The notes under the pieces: generated by a model
The model's database searches: none
The model's input: only the letters and a program-made list of their open reading frames with translations
Told to the model about the DNA's origin: nothing
Translations under genes and position numbers: made by a program
In this document: positions 34,724 to 44,513 of the stretch, piece by piece
How positions within the stretch are numbered: position 1 is the first letter of the stretch
Layout: each line of letters begins with the position of its first letter
Assembly (NCBI RefSeq): GCF_022605525.1
Contig: NZ_JAKQYJ010000001.1
Span: 62,001 to 126,000 of the forward strand
Reading direction: 5' to 3'
DNA: 64,000 nt
From: Porphyrobacter sp. GA68
Lineage (GTDB): Bacteria; Pseudomonadota; Alphaproteobacteria; Sphingomonadales; Sphingomonadaceae

Positions 34724-37092
34724 AAACGGACGCTCCGCAAGCGCAGCGAGTTGCCGATGACCGCCACCGAACTGAACGCCATCGCCGCACCAGCGATGAT
34801 CGGGCTCAGCAGGAGACCGAACCACGGGTACAAAACCCCGGCCGCGATCGGCACCCCGGCGGCGTTGAATACGAACGAGAAGAACAGGTTCTGCCGGATG
34901 TTCGCCATGGTCGCGCGGCTGAGTTTGCGCGCGCGGACGATCCCCCGCAGATCGCCCTTGACCAGGGTGATCGCGGCGCTTTCCATCGCCACGTCGGTGC
35001 CCGTGCCCATGGCAATACCGACGTCGGCAGCCGCGAGAGCCGGGGCGTCGTTGATGCCGTCTCCGGCCATCGCCACGCGCCGCCCCACGCGACGAAGCTC
35101 TTCTACCTTTGCCTGCTTCTGCTGGGGAAGGACATCCGCCATCACATCCTCGATGCCAACGCGGCGGGCGACCGCTTCGGCCGTCCGGCGGTTGTCGCCG
35201 GTCATCATCACGACGTGGATGCCGCTCTCGCGAAGTTCCGCGACCGCCTCAGCCGCGCTGTCCTTGATCGGGTCCGCGACCACCACGACACCGGCGAGCT
35301 GTCCATCGATAGCGACGAACATGACGCCCTCGCCCTCTGAACGATGCCGGTCTGCCTGGCTTTCAAGCGGGCCGGTGTTCGCTCCGATCATTGCGAGGAG
35401 GGCGACGTTGCCCAATGCGACCTGGCGCCCATCCACCTGCCCGGTTACGCCCTTGCCGGTTACCGAGGCGAAATCGGAACTTTCCGGCAGTACGATCCCC
35501 CGGTCGTTCGCGCCTTCCACAATCGCCGCTGCCAGCGGATGCTCGCTCCCGCGCTCCAGCGCCGCGGACAGACGGAGAACCTCGCTTTCGTCGAAACCAT
35601 CTGCCGGCTGAACCTTAATCAGCTTCGGCTTGCCGACAGTCAGGGTGCCCGTCTTGTCGACAACCAGAGTGTCGATCTTTTCCGTCAGCTCGAGAGCTTC
35701 GGCGTTCTTGACCAGCACACCGGATGTCGCCCCCCGGCCGGTTCCAACCATGATCGACATCGGCGTCGCGAGACCGAGCGCACACGGACACGCGATGATG
35801 AGAACCGCTACCGCATTGACCAGTGCGTGCGCGGCGCGCGGTTCGGGCCCCACGAAATTCCACACGATGAAGGTGGCGATGGCGATCAGCACGACACCGG
35901 GAACGAACCAGCCGGAAACCTTGTCCGCGAGAGCCTGGATCGGTGCGCGCGAACGCTGTGCATCGGCAACCATCCGGACGATCTGGGAGAGCATGGTGTC
36001 GCGGCCGACGCGGTCTGCCCGCATGACCAGACCGCCGGTTCCGTTGACCGTGGCGCCGGTGACCCGGTCGCCCTCGCTCTTTGCGACAGGAACGGGCTCG
36101 CCGCTGATCATCGACTCATCGATCGAGCTCCTGCCTTCGACCACGACACCGTCGACCGGCACCTTCTCGCCGGGGCGGATGCGAAGCAGATCGCCGACCT
36201 GCACAAGGTCCAGCGCAACGTCCTCGTCGCTGCCGTCGGAATTGACCTTGCGCGCCGTCTTTGGTGCCAGGCCGAGCAATGCGCGGATCGCCTTTCCGGT
36301 AGCAGAGCGGGCGCGCAGCTCGAGAACCTGGCCCAGCAGCACGAGCGTCGTGATGACGGCAGCAGCCTCGAAATAGACCGGCACCATGCCGCCCATCGTT
36401 CGGAGCGCGGGAGGAAATATCTGCGGCGCGACAGTCGCGACCAGGCTGTAGCCAAAGGCGACCCCTACCCCGAGCCCGATCAATGTGAACATGTTGAGGT
36501 TGCGTGTTCGCAGCGACTGCCAGAATCGCTCGAAGAACGGCCAGCCGCCCCACAGGACGACCGGCGCCGCGAGTACCAGCTGCACCCACTGGGACGTGCG
36601 CATGGGCATCACGTGCCAGCCGAGTATCTCCATGAGGAAGACAAGAACGACAAGCGGGGCGCTGAATGCGGCGCTCACCCAGAAGCGCCGCGTCATGTCG
36701 ATGAGTTCGGGGTTCGGGCCTTCCTCCAGCGTCGGCTCGAGGGGCTCCAATGCCATGCCGCAGATGGGGCAGGTGCCGGGACCGTCCTGGCGGATTTGGA
36801 GATGCATGGGGCAAGTCCAGATCGTGCCGGCAGGCACGTCCGACAGATCGGCCTTCGTCGCTCCCGATGTCGGGCCGGAAAGATAGCGCTCCGGATCGGC
36901 GCTGAACTTTGCCAGACAACTCGCGCTGCAGAACCAGTAGGGCTTTCCGTCGTGCTCGAACCGATGAGAGCTGGTTCGGCTATCCACCTTCATGCCGCAG
37001 ACCGGGTCTGTCGTCATCCCGCCTTCGTGTTCGCCCTGCGGCGTCGCACGGGAGCCATGCGTGCATTCGTGCTGATGATGGTTCTCGTGCAT
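34720..37092 (-). CDS. copA: Copper-exporting P1B-type ATPase
   Basis: A 790-residue inner-membrane pump. AAGGAG lies before the ATG at 37092. The N-terminus is His-rich ([12 protein letters not shown]), followed by a YHS domain (DPVCGMKV and a later C-x3-C) and a Cys pair in WTCPMH and TCPICGM. The core has CPC in the transport helix at about 435, DKTGTLT phosphorylation site at about 479, a GDGIND hinge and nucleotide-binding motifs. It expels Cu(I) from the cytosol. The symbol is the ATPase CopA, not the oxidase CopA encoded elsewhere here. The usual HMA domains are replaced by YHS. Confidence 0.95.
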   Translation of the reverse strand: MHENHHQHECTHGSRATPQGEHEGGMTTDPVCGMKVDSRTSSHRFEHDGKPYWFCSASCLAKFSADPERYLSGPTSGATKADLSDVPAGTIWTCPMHLQIRQDGPGTCPICGMALEPLEPTLEEGPNPELIDMTRRFWVSAAFSAPLVVLVFLMEILGWHVMPMRTSQWVQLVLAAPVVLWGGWPFFERFWQSLRTRNLNMFTLIGLGVGVAFGYSLVATVAPQIFPPALRTMGGMVPVYFEAAAVITTLVLLGQVLELRARSATGKAIRALLGLAPKTARKVNSDGSDEDVALDLVQVGDLLRIRPGEKVPVDGVVVEGRSSIDESMISGEPVPVAKSEGDRVTGATVNGTGGLVMRADRVGRDTMLSQIVRMVADAQRSRAPIQALADKVSGWFVPGVVLIAIATFIVWNFVGPEPRAAHALVNAVAVLIIACPCALGLATPMSIMVGTGRGATSGVLVKNAEALELTEKIDTLVVDKTGTLTVGKPKLIKVQPADGFDESEVLRLSAALERGSEHPLAAAIVEGANDRGIVLPESSDFASVTGKGVTGQVDGRQVALGNVALLAMIGANTGPLESQADRHRSEGEGVMFVAIDGQLAGVVVVADPIKDSAAEAVAELRESGIHVVMMTGDNRRTAEAVARRVGIEDVMADVLPQQKQAKVEELRRVGRRVAMAGDGINDAPALAAADVGIAMGTGTDVAMESAAITLVKGDLRGIVRARKLSRATMANIRQNLFFSFVFNAAGVPIAAGVLYPWFGLLLSPIIAGAAMAFSSVAVIGNSLRLRSVRL

Positions 37093-37127
37093 GTCCGGCT
37101 CCTTCAAAACGAATCGGTTTGCGCAAC

Positions 37128-37158
37128 CTTATGGTGTCTGACATCATGTCAGGGTCAA
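37128..37158 (-). promoter_or_regulatory. CueR-type promoter of the copper ATPase
   Basis: On the minus strand TTGACC (37153-37158) and CATAAG (37128-37133) are 19 bases apart. The spacer holds a perfect 15-base palindrome CTGACAT-C-ATGTCAG at 37138-37152, a CueR operator. Transcription would start about 28 bases before the ATPase ATG. Confidence 0.85.
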
Positions 37159-37244
37159 GCGGATCCGCCAGTGGCGGTAGAACTGGGATGGAGATGGTGC
37201 TGGTGCCGCGTTCCTATGGACCGTAATCGCAGGTCCGCATTTGA

Positions 37245-38312
37245 CTAAGCGAGCGCTTCATGTCGTTCGTACCAGCCGCGCGACCGCTTCACGATGGCGA
37301 CGACCGAAAGCATCACCGGCACTTCCACCAGCACGCCGACGACAGTGGCCAGCGCTGCTCCGGAGTTGATGCCGAATAGCGAAATGGCGGCGGCGACGGC
37401 AAGCTCGAAGAAGTTCGACGCCCCGATCAGCGCGGCGGGCGCGGCGACGCACCAGGCCACACCGAACTTGCGGCTGAGCCAGTAAGCCAGGCCGGCGTTG
37501 AAATAGACCTGGATCAGGATCGGCACGGCGAGCAGCACGATGACCAATGGCTGGGCCAGGATCTGCTCACCCTGGAAGCCGAACAGCAAGACAAGCGTCG
37601 TCAGCAGCGAGACGAGCGAGATCGGCCCAAGCACGCCAAGCAATCCGTCGAGCGCAGGCTGTCCGCCCGTTGCCAGGACGCGCCCGCGCATCAGCTGCGC
37701 GATCACGACCGGGATCACGATATAAAGCACAACTGAGAGCATCAGCGTGTCCCAGGGCACGGTGATCGACGCTACGCCCAGCAGCAATCCGACGATGGGT
37801 GCGAAGGCGAACACCATGATGAGGTCGTTCAGCGCGACCTGGCTGAGCGTGTAATTGGGCTCGCCTTCGCAAAGGTTCGACCAGACGAAGACCATCGCCG
37901 TGCACGGCGCGGCGGCCAGGATGATGAGACCGGCTATGTAGGAAGAAATCTCGCCGGTGGGGAGCAGGGGCGCGAACAGCCAGCCGATGAAGAAGGTGCC
38001 CAGCGCCGCCATCGAAAACGGCTTCACTGCCCAGTTGATGAAGAGGGTGACGCCGACGCCTTTCCAGTGCTGGCGAACCGACCCGAGCGCCCCGAAATCG
38101 ATCTTGAGCAGCATGGGAATGATCATCAGCCAGATGAGCACCGCAACGGGCAGGTTGACCCGCGCGATCTCGGCAGCGGCTATCGCCGCAAACGCGCCCG
38201 GAACGACCGCCCCCAGAGCGATGCCGACCACGATGCAGAGCAGCACCCATACTGAAAGATATCGCTCAAACTTCGACATTGCGGGCCGCGCCGCCAATCC
38301 AGCATCAGCCAT
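37245..38312 (-). CDS. arsB: Arsenite efflux permease ACR3
   Basis: A 355-residue membrane protein with about ten helices. It carries ACR3 motifs: LAAAPCTAMVFVWSNLCEG with the key Cys, NDLIMVFAFAPIVGLL, and IGASNFFELAVA. It exports As(III) from the cytosol. The ATG at 38312 overlaps the arsC stop by eight bases. It is the last gene of the ars operon. The symbol arsB is used in the broad sense; the family is ACR3. Confidence 0.9.
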   Translation of the reverse strand: MADAGLAARPAMSKFERYLSVWVLLCIVVGIALGAVVPGAFAAIAAAEIARVNLPVAVLIWLMIIPMLLKIDFGALGSVRQHWKGVGVTLFINWAVKPFSMAALGTFFIGWLFAPLLPTGEISSYIAGLIILAAAPCTAMVFVWSNLCEGEPNYTLSQVALNDLIMVFAFAPIVGLLLGVASITVPWDTLMLSVVLYIVIPVVIAQLMRGRVLATGGQPALDGLLGVLGPISLVSLLTTLVLLFGFQGEQILAQPLVIVLLAVPILIQVYFNAGLAYWLSRKFGVAWCVAAPAALIGASNFFELAVAAAISLFGINSGAALATVVGVLVEVPVMLSVVAIVKRSRGWYERHEALA

Positions 38313-38712
38313 TGGCCAGCACAACCTCGCCGCCTTCCTTCACGAAATCCGCGTCGAGTGTCCAATCGAGGATCGAGAGAACCTCTTCGGACGGTCGGCA
38401 TAGCCTTGCCCCCTTCGGCCCCACCACGATTGGGCGGTTGATCAGGATCGGGTGCTCCATCATCGCGTCGATGAGTTGGTCGTCGGTGAGCGAGGGGTCC
38501 CTCAGACCGAGCTCGGCGAACGGTGTTCCTTTCTCCCGAAGCAGATCGCGCGGGCCGATGCCCATGCGTCGAATAAGCGAAACCAATTCCTCCCGGCTTG
38601 GCGGAGTTTCCAGATAGTGGATCACTTCGGGCTGGAGCCCCGTTGCGCGGATCAGCGCCAAGGTGTTGCGCGACGTCCCGCAAGCCGGATTGTGGTAGAT
38701 GGTGACGCTCAT
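38305..38712 (-). CDS. arsC: Arsenate reductase ArsC (glutaredoxin-coupled)
   Basis: A 135-residue cytosolic enzyme. ATG at 38712 overlaps the previous stop by four bases; the long upstream frame is shadow. It starts MSVTIYHNPACGTSRNTLA, with the catalytic Cys in the CGTSRN loop, and has LINRPIVV with a later Arg, as in E. coli type ArsC. It reduces arsenate to arsenite for export by the adjacent ACR3 pump. Confidence 0.92.
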   Translation of the reverse strand: MSVTIYHNPACGTSRNTLALIRATGLQPEVIHYLETPPSREELVSLIRRMGIGPRDLLREKGTPFAELGLRDPSLTDDQLIDAMMEHPILINRPIVVGPKGARLCRPSEEVLSILDWTLDADFVKEGGEVVLANG

Positions 38713-39178
38713 CCGCAGCAGCTCACCGTCTGCGCGGGCACGGCCCGAGCGCAGCATGCACCATCGGCGGCATTGGCGGAAAGAGCGGCCAGTACGGGGC
38801 TGTCGCCGTAGACTGTGGCGTCGCCATTGGTGAGAAAGGCTTCCCAGACGATGGCGTCCGGATCGGCGATCCAGCTCTTTTCCGACTTCGCGTAGCAACA
38901 GGTGGTCGCGCCTTCCTCCAGGACGGGACGATCGGCTGCCTGGAGCCGACCATAAACCTCCGCCAGTTCCTCGCCGTTTTCGGCCTGGATGCCGAGATGC
39001 TCAATGCCCTTGGCAGCGTGGTCGCCCGAGGAGATGGCAAAATTGACGCGGGGGTCTTCCAGCATCCACTTGGCATAGTCATCCTTCATCACGGTCGGCT
39101 CGGCTCCAAACAGCGTCGAGTAAACCCGATGGACACGCTCAGATCGGCGACGCTGACGTGGACATGCAGACGCTTCAT
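38709..39178 (-). pseudogene. arsI: ArsI/CadI-family VOC protein, frameshifted
   Basis: The ATG at 39178 gives MKRLHVHVSVADLSVSIGF, the correct N-terminus with an iron-ligand His, and overlaps the arsR stop by four bases. The frame then breaks near 39124: one T is missing from a TTTT run, so the continuing YSTLFGAEPTVMKDDYA lies in another frame. The rest has IEHLGI, TCCYAKSEKSWI with the vicinal Cys pair, and WEAF, all matching ArsI organoarsenical lyases or CadI. It is either a sequence error or a real inactivation. Confidence 0.75.
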
Positions 39179-39530
39179 GCGGAAATCCTTTCCTGAGGCT
39201 GCGCGGCATCCTCGCCGCAGTGTGCCGCCGGCGCGCAGGCCGCACCGCCGCAGCAATTCTCCATGAGGTAGCCGACCAGCGCGTTCATCGCCGCATAGTC
39301 GGCCGTGTAGATGAGCGAGCGTCCCTCTCGCCGCTGTTGGATCAGCCCTGCGCGCGTGAGGTGGGCCAGATGGAACGACAGAGACGAGTTGGGAACCCCG
39401 AGCGTTCCGGCAATGACACCCGCGGGCATACCGTCATCCCCGGCCTGAACCAGCAAGCGAAACAGTGCCAGGCGATGCTCCTGCGCAAGAGCACCAAGCG
39501 CCTCGACGCAGCGGCTGAATTCATTTCCAT
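39175..39530 (-). pseudogene. arsR: ArsR regulator with disrupted 5-prime end
   Basis: The ArsR frame includes LGALAQEHRLALFRLLVQAG, SSLSFHLAHLTRAGLI and the As-binding tail NCCGGAACAP. In frame the only start is TTG at 39456, which would cut off the first helix. The likely native ATG at 39530 (MEMNSAA) reads in a frame that needs one base inserted to join the helix. So the 5-prime end has a small indel or the TTG is used. It heads the ars operon, and an inverted repeat lies upstream. Confidence 0.65.
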
Positions 39531-39534
39531 GAAA

Positions 39535-39579
39535 ATCGAAATATTGTTGTTGAACTTACTGGTCAAGAGATATTTCGAT
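39535..39579 (-). promoter_or_regulatory. Ars operator and promoter candidate
   Basis: Perfect ten-base inverted arms ATCGAAATAT (39535-39544) and ATATTTCGAT (39570-39579) flank a minus-strand promoter with TTGACC (39561-39566) and TATTTC (39538-39543), 17 bases apart. The right place and symmetry fit ArsR repression. The transcript would begin at or very near the ATG at 39530. Confidence 0.6.
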
Positions 39580-39586
39580 AAATCTC

Positions 39587-40264
39587 GAAAGGAGAGTGCG
39601 ACTTCGCTCTTTTGGTGCCAAGGCTCGCGATCCGCTAAGGCCGCAAAGCGGCCACCATCGATCGCCGGAAAAAAGGGTCAAAAAGTGTTCTTGAGTCCTT
39701 AAAAAGGCATCGAACCAATACCTTATACGCCTTTTGCGGGCCTTTTGCGGACCTTTCGAGAAAGCCACATCGCAGAAGCGTCTGTTATAGAACTGGAAGT
39801 CATATCAAATTGGATGCCTCTTCTGACCATCGCGTCGAACGTGTGGGGACAGCTGTGGGGACGCTTTAGGGGTGATCGAAGAAAAATAAGTGCAAACAAT
39901 TACATAGCCCGATGTCGGAGCTGACACCCTCTCCGCCAACATCTCAATGCGAATGAATGAGATGGGCCTTACGGGGCCGAGAAATCCCCAGCTTCCGCGC
40001 GGTTTTGACGGTGACGCCTGAACTTCAGAGACTGCCGGAACCGCCAAAATCGATCTCTGAACGGCTTTTGTCTCTTGTCACCCGAACCTCGCCGGAAAAG
40101 GTTCGGTCTCGAAAAGTGACGGGTTCCTGAGGTTTCTCTGACCAACTTCGACTGTACCTTTTGAGGCCAATCTCGGCAGGCGAGTGGGTAGAGAACCAAA
40201 GGTGCTGACCGTGTTCCCCGGGGCGTCTTGGCAACCGTCGAGCCACGGCAGGATCGAGTTCGGG
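39587..40264. other. Non-coding, AT-richer accessory stretch with repeats
   Basis: No convincing gene. The section 39655-39900 is clearly richer in A and T than its surroundings. It has tandem CCTTTTGCGG at 39730-39739 and 39741-39750, and TGTGGGGAC at 39842-39850 and 39854-39862. Inverted repeats occur at 40024-40031/40054-40061 (8 bases) and 40082-40089/40099-40106 (8 bases with a nine-base loop). It ends at the IS256 remnant. Confidence 0.5.
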
Positions 40265-40495
40265 TCAGGCGGCCATGGCTGGCAGTCTGACAATGGGATT
40301 TTGGGTAACGGAGCCGAAGCTTTCCATAGTCATGTAGCGGCGGGATACCACCCACTCGTCATTCTGCTCCAGCGCTAGCGCGCCGACCAGGCAGACCTCG
40401 GCGGCATCGTTGGGGAAGATGCCGATGACGTCGGCCCTTCGCTTGATCTCCTCGTTGACCCTTTCGAGCGGATCGGTGGACGCGACCTCACTTGC
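40265..40495 (-). mobile_element. IS256-family transposase C-terminal remnant
   Basis: About 75 codons match the C-terminal end of IS256 (Mutator-type) transposases: ASTDPLERVNEEIKRRADV, IGIFPNDAA, LVGALALEQNDEW, RRYMTMES. The catalytic core and the start are missing; the frame runs into unrelated sequence at about 40500. The insertion sequence is dead but shows past insertion at this place. Confidence 0.8.
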
Positions 40496-40530
40496 GTCGC
40501 TCGGGGTAAAGCTGAGATCAGCGGATATCC

Positions 40531-40986
40531 TCAATTCTGACCTGTTCGTTCCCAAACCAAGATGCCGCCATCGGCGTACAGGCTCATGTTTAGCTGTCCA
40601 TCGCGGATAACGTAGGAACGCACGTATTCCAGTTGCTGTGCAAGTCGCTCGCCCAGGCCATTATCCTGGCAAAGGGCCCGCGTCGAAGCCAGCGGCTTGA
40701 AGGTCAGCGTGCCGGAACTGGCGCCCGTTCTCGATGCTTCCCAGCCCGTTCGACCGCGGTTGCAGTCAAGCTGGAGATAAGCGCTGCCATCGGCGTTGAA
40801 TTTGATCGTGTAGCGATCGCGATTGCCTGGCTGGGTTGTCCCCTGAGCATCGTCACTGCTCTGCATTTCAACAAGGCGCCAGGTGGAGCCGGACAGCGGA
40901 GTGCGAAGCTCCGGAAGGGTCGAGCACCCCGCCAAAGCCGCTGCAGCAACTGCCAGGGTGATTGGGCTTGATTTCCTGTGTTTCAT
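40531..40986 (-). CDS. META/HslJ-domain lipoprotein
   Basis: A 151-residue predicted lipoprotein. The ATG at 40986 has GGAGAGAGAAG before it and gives a signal with lipobox LAGC. The mature part has the META-domain start SGSTWRLVEMQS and a Cys pair (LDCNRG, RALCQDNG). Such domains occur in HslJ and related heat- or stress-linked envelope proteins. Its 3-prime end meets the IS256 remnant. Confidence 0.7.
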   Translation of the reverse strand: MKHRKSSPITLAVAAAALAGCSTLPELRTPLSGSTWRLVEMQSSDDAQGTTQPGNRDRYTIKFNADGSAYLQLDCNRGRTGWEASRTGASSGTLTFKPLASTRALCQDNGLGERLAQQLEYVRSYVIRDGQLNMSLYADGGILVWERTGQN

Positions 40987-41134
40987 CGCTTCTCTCTCCA
41001 TCAATTGACTTACCTCCACAGAGTAGTCCGTATTGATTGTTCGTGGATCGTTGTTTCCGGCGTGATGGCGGTGTTGTCGTGTCCGGAGGCGGTGGCCGAT
41101 AACCCAGCGAACTATGCGACCTGAGGTAGTTCGT

Positions 41135-41890
41135 TCAGAACGCCAAGGTTACTCCGGCCAACGGGCCGCTTAGGCTCCCGGCAAAGCTCGCTCCTCCCGA
41201 TTGCCGGTCTAGGTAGAGATGACGGTAGCCCGCTGACAGGTAGACCGCGTTGCTTGCCTGGTAGTTCAGTGTGGCGACCCCCTGCCAAGTCAGGTCCGAG
41301 CCAATCCCGAAACCGCCAACGTCGCCATAGGCGAGAAACGACAGGCGTGGAGCGATCCGGCTGTTGAGACGCACGGCAGCCACGGGATCAACAAAGCTTT
41401 CTTTCGGTGCCAGCGCAAGTCCAGCGAGTGGCACGTTGACCTTGCCGTCAAGGCTCCATGCTCGAATGCCGCCCAGCACATCTATGGTGGTTGCATCGCT
41501 CGCCTGAAACCGCTTCCCGCCGAGCAGCGACAGTGAGCGGATCGAGACTTCCCCTGCCGCAGGAATGCCGGGTGGAAGCAACCCGTCTTTCGAGCTCTTG
41601 GTATATGTGAGATCGGTCAACAGAACTAAGTCGCCGTTGCGTGCCAGCCCGGTAGCGAAGAACGCAGCGTCGAGATCCTTCAGCACCTCGCCCAGTGCCT
41701 TGTCGAAAGACAGCGTCGGCCCGCCGGTAAAGGGGGTAAAATCCCCGCCCACGCCCGCACCCCAGGCATAAATCGTCACCTGCCCCGACCACCTGTCAGC
41801 ATTGGCTGCTCGGTCCGCAGGTTCCTGCGCTGCAAGCGGAAGGGGAAGGGTAGCCAGAAGCAGCGCCATGGGCCAACGGTAACGGGTCAT
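41135..41890 (-). CDS. Outer-membrane beta-barrel protein
   Basis: A 251-residue protein with a signal peptide ending LAAQE and alternating polar/hydrophobic strands to a terminal Phe, the signature of a small barrel. The start overlaps the amidohydrolase stop by four bases, so they are co-translated. It could be a porin-like partner or substrate entry channel for the amidohydrolase. Confidence 0.7.
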   Translation of the reverse strand: MTRYRWPMALLLATLPLPLAAQEPADRAANADRWSGQVTIYAWGAGVGGDFTPFTGGPTLSFDKALGEVLKDLDAAFFATGLARNGDLVLLTDLTYTKSSKDGLLPPGIPAAGEVSIRSLSLLGGKRFQASDATTIDVLGGIRAWSLDGKVNVPLAGLALAPKESFVDPVAAVRLNSRIAPRLSFLAYGDVGGFGIGSDLTWQGVATLNYQASNAVYLSAGYRHLYLDRQSGGASFAGSLSGPLAGVTLAF

Positions 41891-43362
41891 GCCAGTGCCT
41901 CCTTGTAAACACGCCCACCCTTCATCACCAGCTTGAGGTTGGCGTCCGGGTCTCCGATGAAATCAAGGCTGGTGGTCGGATCGCCGTCCCACACAAGAAT
42001 ATCGGCGAGCGCGCCCTGCTCGATTACACCGAGTTTGCCTTGATAGGGCGCACGTTCGCCCGACAGGCTGAGCAACTCACCCGCCGCGCCGGTTGCCATC
42101 CGCAGCACATCATAGGACGACATGAAACGAGTGAGCTTGGCGAGGTGGCGGCCTTGATTGCGCGAACTGCCGGGGTTCATCAGAATATCCGTGCCGAACG
42201 CCATTTTAACCCCCTGAGCGCGACCTTGCTCAAAGGCACGCACGGTGCCGCGCGCCACCTGTTCTGCCTTGGCCCGCTGGATGGGGTCACGGCGCGGATT
42301 GGAGTCCTCGTCGTTCAGAAAGGGCTGGATCGACCACCAAGCGCCCTCTTCGCGCATCATGCGGATCGTGGCGGGATCGGCCAAGTGGCCATGCTCGATC
42401 GATTTCACGCCTGCCCGCAATGCGCGCTGTATGCCGTCGGAGTTATAGACGTGACTGCACACATAGGTACCCCAGTCCGCCGCCGCCCGCACTGCAGCGC
42501 GCATTTCCTCCTCAAGGAATTGAGCGGTGTCGAGCGGGTCATAAAGCGAGGTAACCCCGCCGCCGGCCATGATCTTGATCTGGGATGCACCCTTCATCAG
42601 CTGTTCGCGGGTGCGGCGCAGCACTTCGGCCTCGCCATCGGCAATCGCTGCCACGCCGGTGCGTTCGGTGTAGTCGGCCGGATCGCTGTCCATCCGCGGC
42701 AGGGTGTTGAGAAAGCGGAAATCGCCGTGGCCTGAAGTTTGGGTGATCATTGCGCCGCTAGGGAAGATGCGCGGGCCGGGCAAAACCTCGCGATCGACCG
42801 CCATCTTCAGTCCGAACACCGGGCCACCAGTATCGCGTATAGTGGTGAAGCCGCGCATCAGGGTCGCGCCCGCTTCCTGTCCGGCAACCAGGTGGACCAG
42901 CGCGATATCTTGCGTCAGCGCCGCAACCTGGCTGACACTGACCAGCGTTGCGTGCCAGTGGCAATCGATCAGCCCCGGTGTGACCGCGCGTCCGCCGCAA
43001 TCGATCCGGGTGGCGTCCTGCGGGCCGGTCCCGGCGTTAACGATCGCGGCGATGCGCCCACCTTCGACGACAATCTCGCGCCCGGCGTGCATCATGGGAT
43101 TGTTCCCGTCGAAGAACCTGAGGTTGGTCAGTACCGTGGGTCGCCCGGGTGTCTGCGCGCGGGCGTAATGCGGGGCGAGGCCGAAACCGGCAAACATTCC
43201 CAGCACTGCTGCCGTGCCGCCCAGCATCTCGCGCCGCGAAATGTCGGCTTCGATCCGGGCAAAAGCGGCATGCGTTCTGGGCGAACCGCAAAGGCAGGGG
43301 TTGATGAAATCCGCGCCGGGACTATCGTCGATTTGGTGATGCTGGCAACATTCCAAGCCCAC
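41887..43362 (-). CDS. Exported metal-dependent amidohydrolase
   Basis: A 491-residue amidohydrolase-superfamily enzyme. Zinc-site motifs are GLIDCHWH, IKIMAGGG (possible carbamyl-Lys), CSHVYN, SIEHGHL and AFGTDI. A twin-arginine signal (SRREMLGGTAAVLG to ARAQ) begins at residue 43, after an unusual N-terminal extension with CCQHH and CLCGSPRTH, which could bind a metal or be an artefact of start choice. Members hydrolyse amide bonds of cyclic or peptide substrates; substrate unknown. Confidence 0.8.
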   Translation of the reverse strand: MGLECCQHHQIDDSPGADFINPCLCGSPRTHAAFARIEADISRREMLGGTAAVLGMFAGFGLAPHYARAQTPGRPTVLTNLRFFDGNNPMMHAGREIVVEGGRIAAIVNAGTGPQDATRIDCGGRAVTPGLIDCHWHATLVSVSQVAALTQDIALVHLVAGQEAGATLMRGFTTIRDTGGPVFGLKMAVDREVLPGPRIFPSGAMITQTSGHGDFRFLNTLPRMDSDPADYTERTGVAAIADGEAEVLRRTREQLMKGASQIKIMAGGGVTSLYDPLDTAQFLEEEMRAAVRAAADWGTYVCSHVYNSDGIQRALRAGVKSIEHGHLADPATIRMMREEGAWWSIQPFLNDEDSNPRRDPIQRAKAEQVARGTVRAFEQGRAQGVKMAFGTDILMNPGSSRNQGRHLAKLTRFMSSYDVLRMATGAAGELLSLSGERAPYQGKLGVIEQGALADILVWDGDPTTSLDFIGDPDANLKLVMKGGRVYKEALA

Positions 43363-43559
43363 GTCATTCTCCCCCTGCTGGCGAATCGTGAACGGCTATG
43401 GGATCATACCGCGAAACGCTAGGCTGTACAAAAATCCGTGATGACAAACGATTTCAACCATAATTGAGCGGCTTGGAGGTCAAAGAAGCTTTCGAACGGG
43501 AGAACAGTCCTGGTCGTAGTATAGGGCGATGCCTTACTCGATGCGATTGGATGATTTGA

Positions 43560-43942
43560 TCACGCTTTTTCCAACACTACTGCATACTGCTCCGCCCACG
43601 GCAATTCCGCCCCCGTCACCATGTCTTTGATTAGAACAGCGGGTGGCACGCGGCTGATCAGCAGCCTATCCAGCACGGCTGGTGCCAGATAGGCCAGCCA
43701 CAGCATGCGCCCGACGTAGCGGTCGGAGATGCCTTCGGCCTGCGCGATATCCTCGATCGTTGCCGGTGCGCCGCTCTTTAGCTCCCGCCGCCAGCTCCAC
43801 GCCTTGGCGACCGTCTTCAGCACATGCGGGTCCACGCCGCCGGTGTCAGGCGCCATTTCGGCTGGCGGCACGATCTTCGGCCGTCCGTTGCGTTTGCGGA
43901 GGTGAGCGGGATGAACACCAGCATGGTGGTGGGTGCGCTCAT
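43560..43942 (-). pseudogene. Recombinase-linked accessory protein, frameshifted
   Basis: The ATG at 43942 overlaps the recombinase stop by four bases and begins MSAPTTMLVFIPLT, the usual start of a small protein encoded after sphingomonad phage-type recombinases. The frame then shifts and the body (LRKRNGRPKIVPPAEM, IEDIAQAEGISDRYVGRML with a helix-turn-helix look) continues in another frame to 43560. I read it as a broken gene. Confidence 0.6.
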
Positions 43943-44508
43943 GCTGCTTGTTTCCGCGCGGGGGTGACCATTTCTCGGATGACCGATCCGAGGCCTTCGG
44001 TGCGCAGGTCGACCGCGAGGCCCTCGGCGCTGACCGTGACCCGCTCGATCAGCAGCCGGGCGATGCGGGCCTGCTCGGCCGGGAACAGCGATTCCCAAAG
44101 CCCGTCAAAGCCCGCCAGCGCGGTAACCACATCCTGCTCGTCGATGTACGGGGCATTCTGGCGGGCTGCCTCCATTGCCCGCGCTGCGATCTCTGGCGTG
44201 CGCAGCAGCGACCGGATGTGCTGGACGACAGCACCCTCGACCAACCCGGCATTGAGCCTGACAAAGCTGTCGCGGCCTTCGCAGGCCCGGTTCCGGATCG
44301 CGTCCATCGAGGTGTGGCACCGGTAACGGCGGCTGCCCTTCTTGGTGACCGTGGGCGTCATGGCGATGTCGCGATCGGTGAAGATGAGCCCCTTCAGCAG
44401 CGCTGGCGTATGGGTGCGGGTGTTGGCCGCGCGCTGCCGGGGGCTTTCCTGCAGGATGGCATGGACCTGATCCCACAGCTCAGGCGTGATGATGGCCTGA
44501 CAGCGCAT
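43939..44508 (-). pseudogene. Serine recombinase, N-terminus lost
   Basis: A 189-codon frame matching the C-terminal part of large serine recombinases: ITPELWDQVHAILQES, ALLKGLIFTDRD, YRCHTSMD and the late AEQARIARLLIERV. The catalytic resolvase domain, which should occupy the first 150 or so residues, is missing. No working integrase is left here. Confidence 0.75.
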
Positions 44509-44513
44509 TCTGG

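Noticed and set aside
35344-37248. Long plus-strand open frame opposite the copper ATPase
   Set aside because: Antisense to an unmistakable P-type ATPase; repetitive His/Arg/Asp composition is a mirror of the coding strand.
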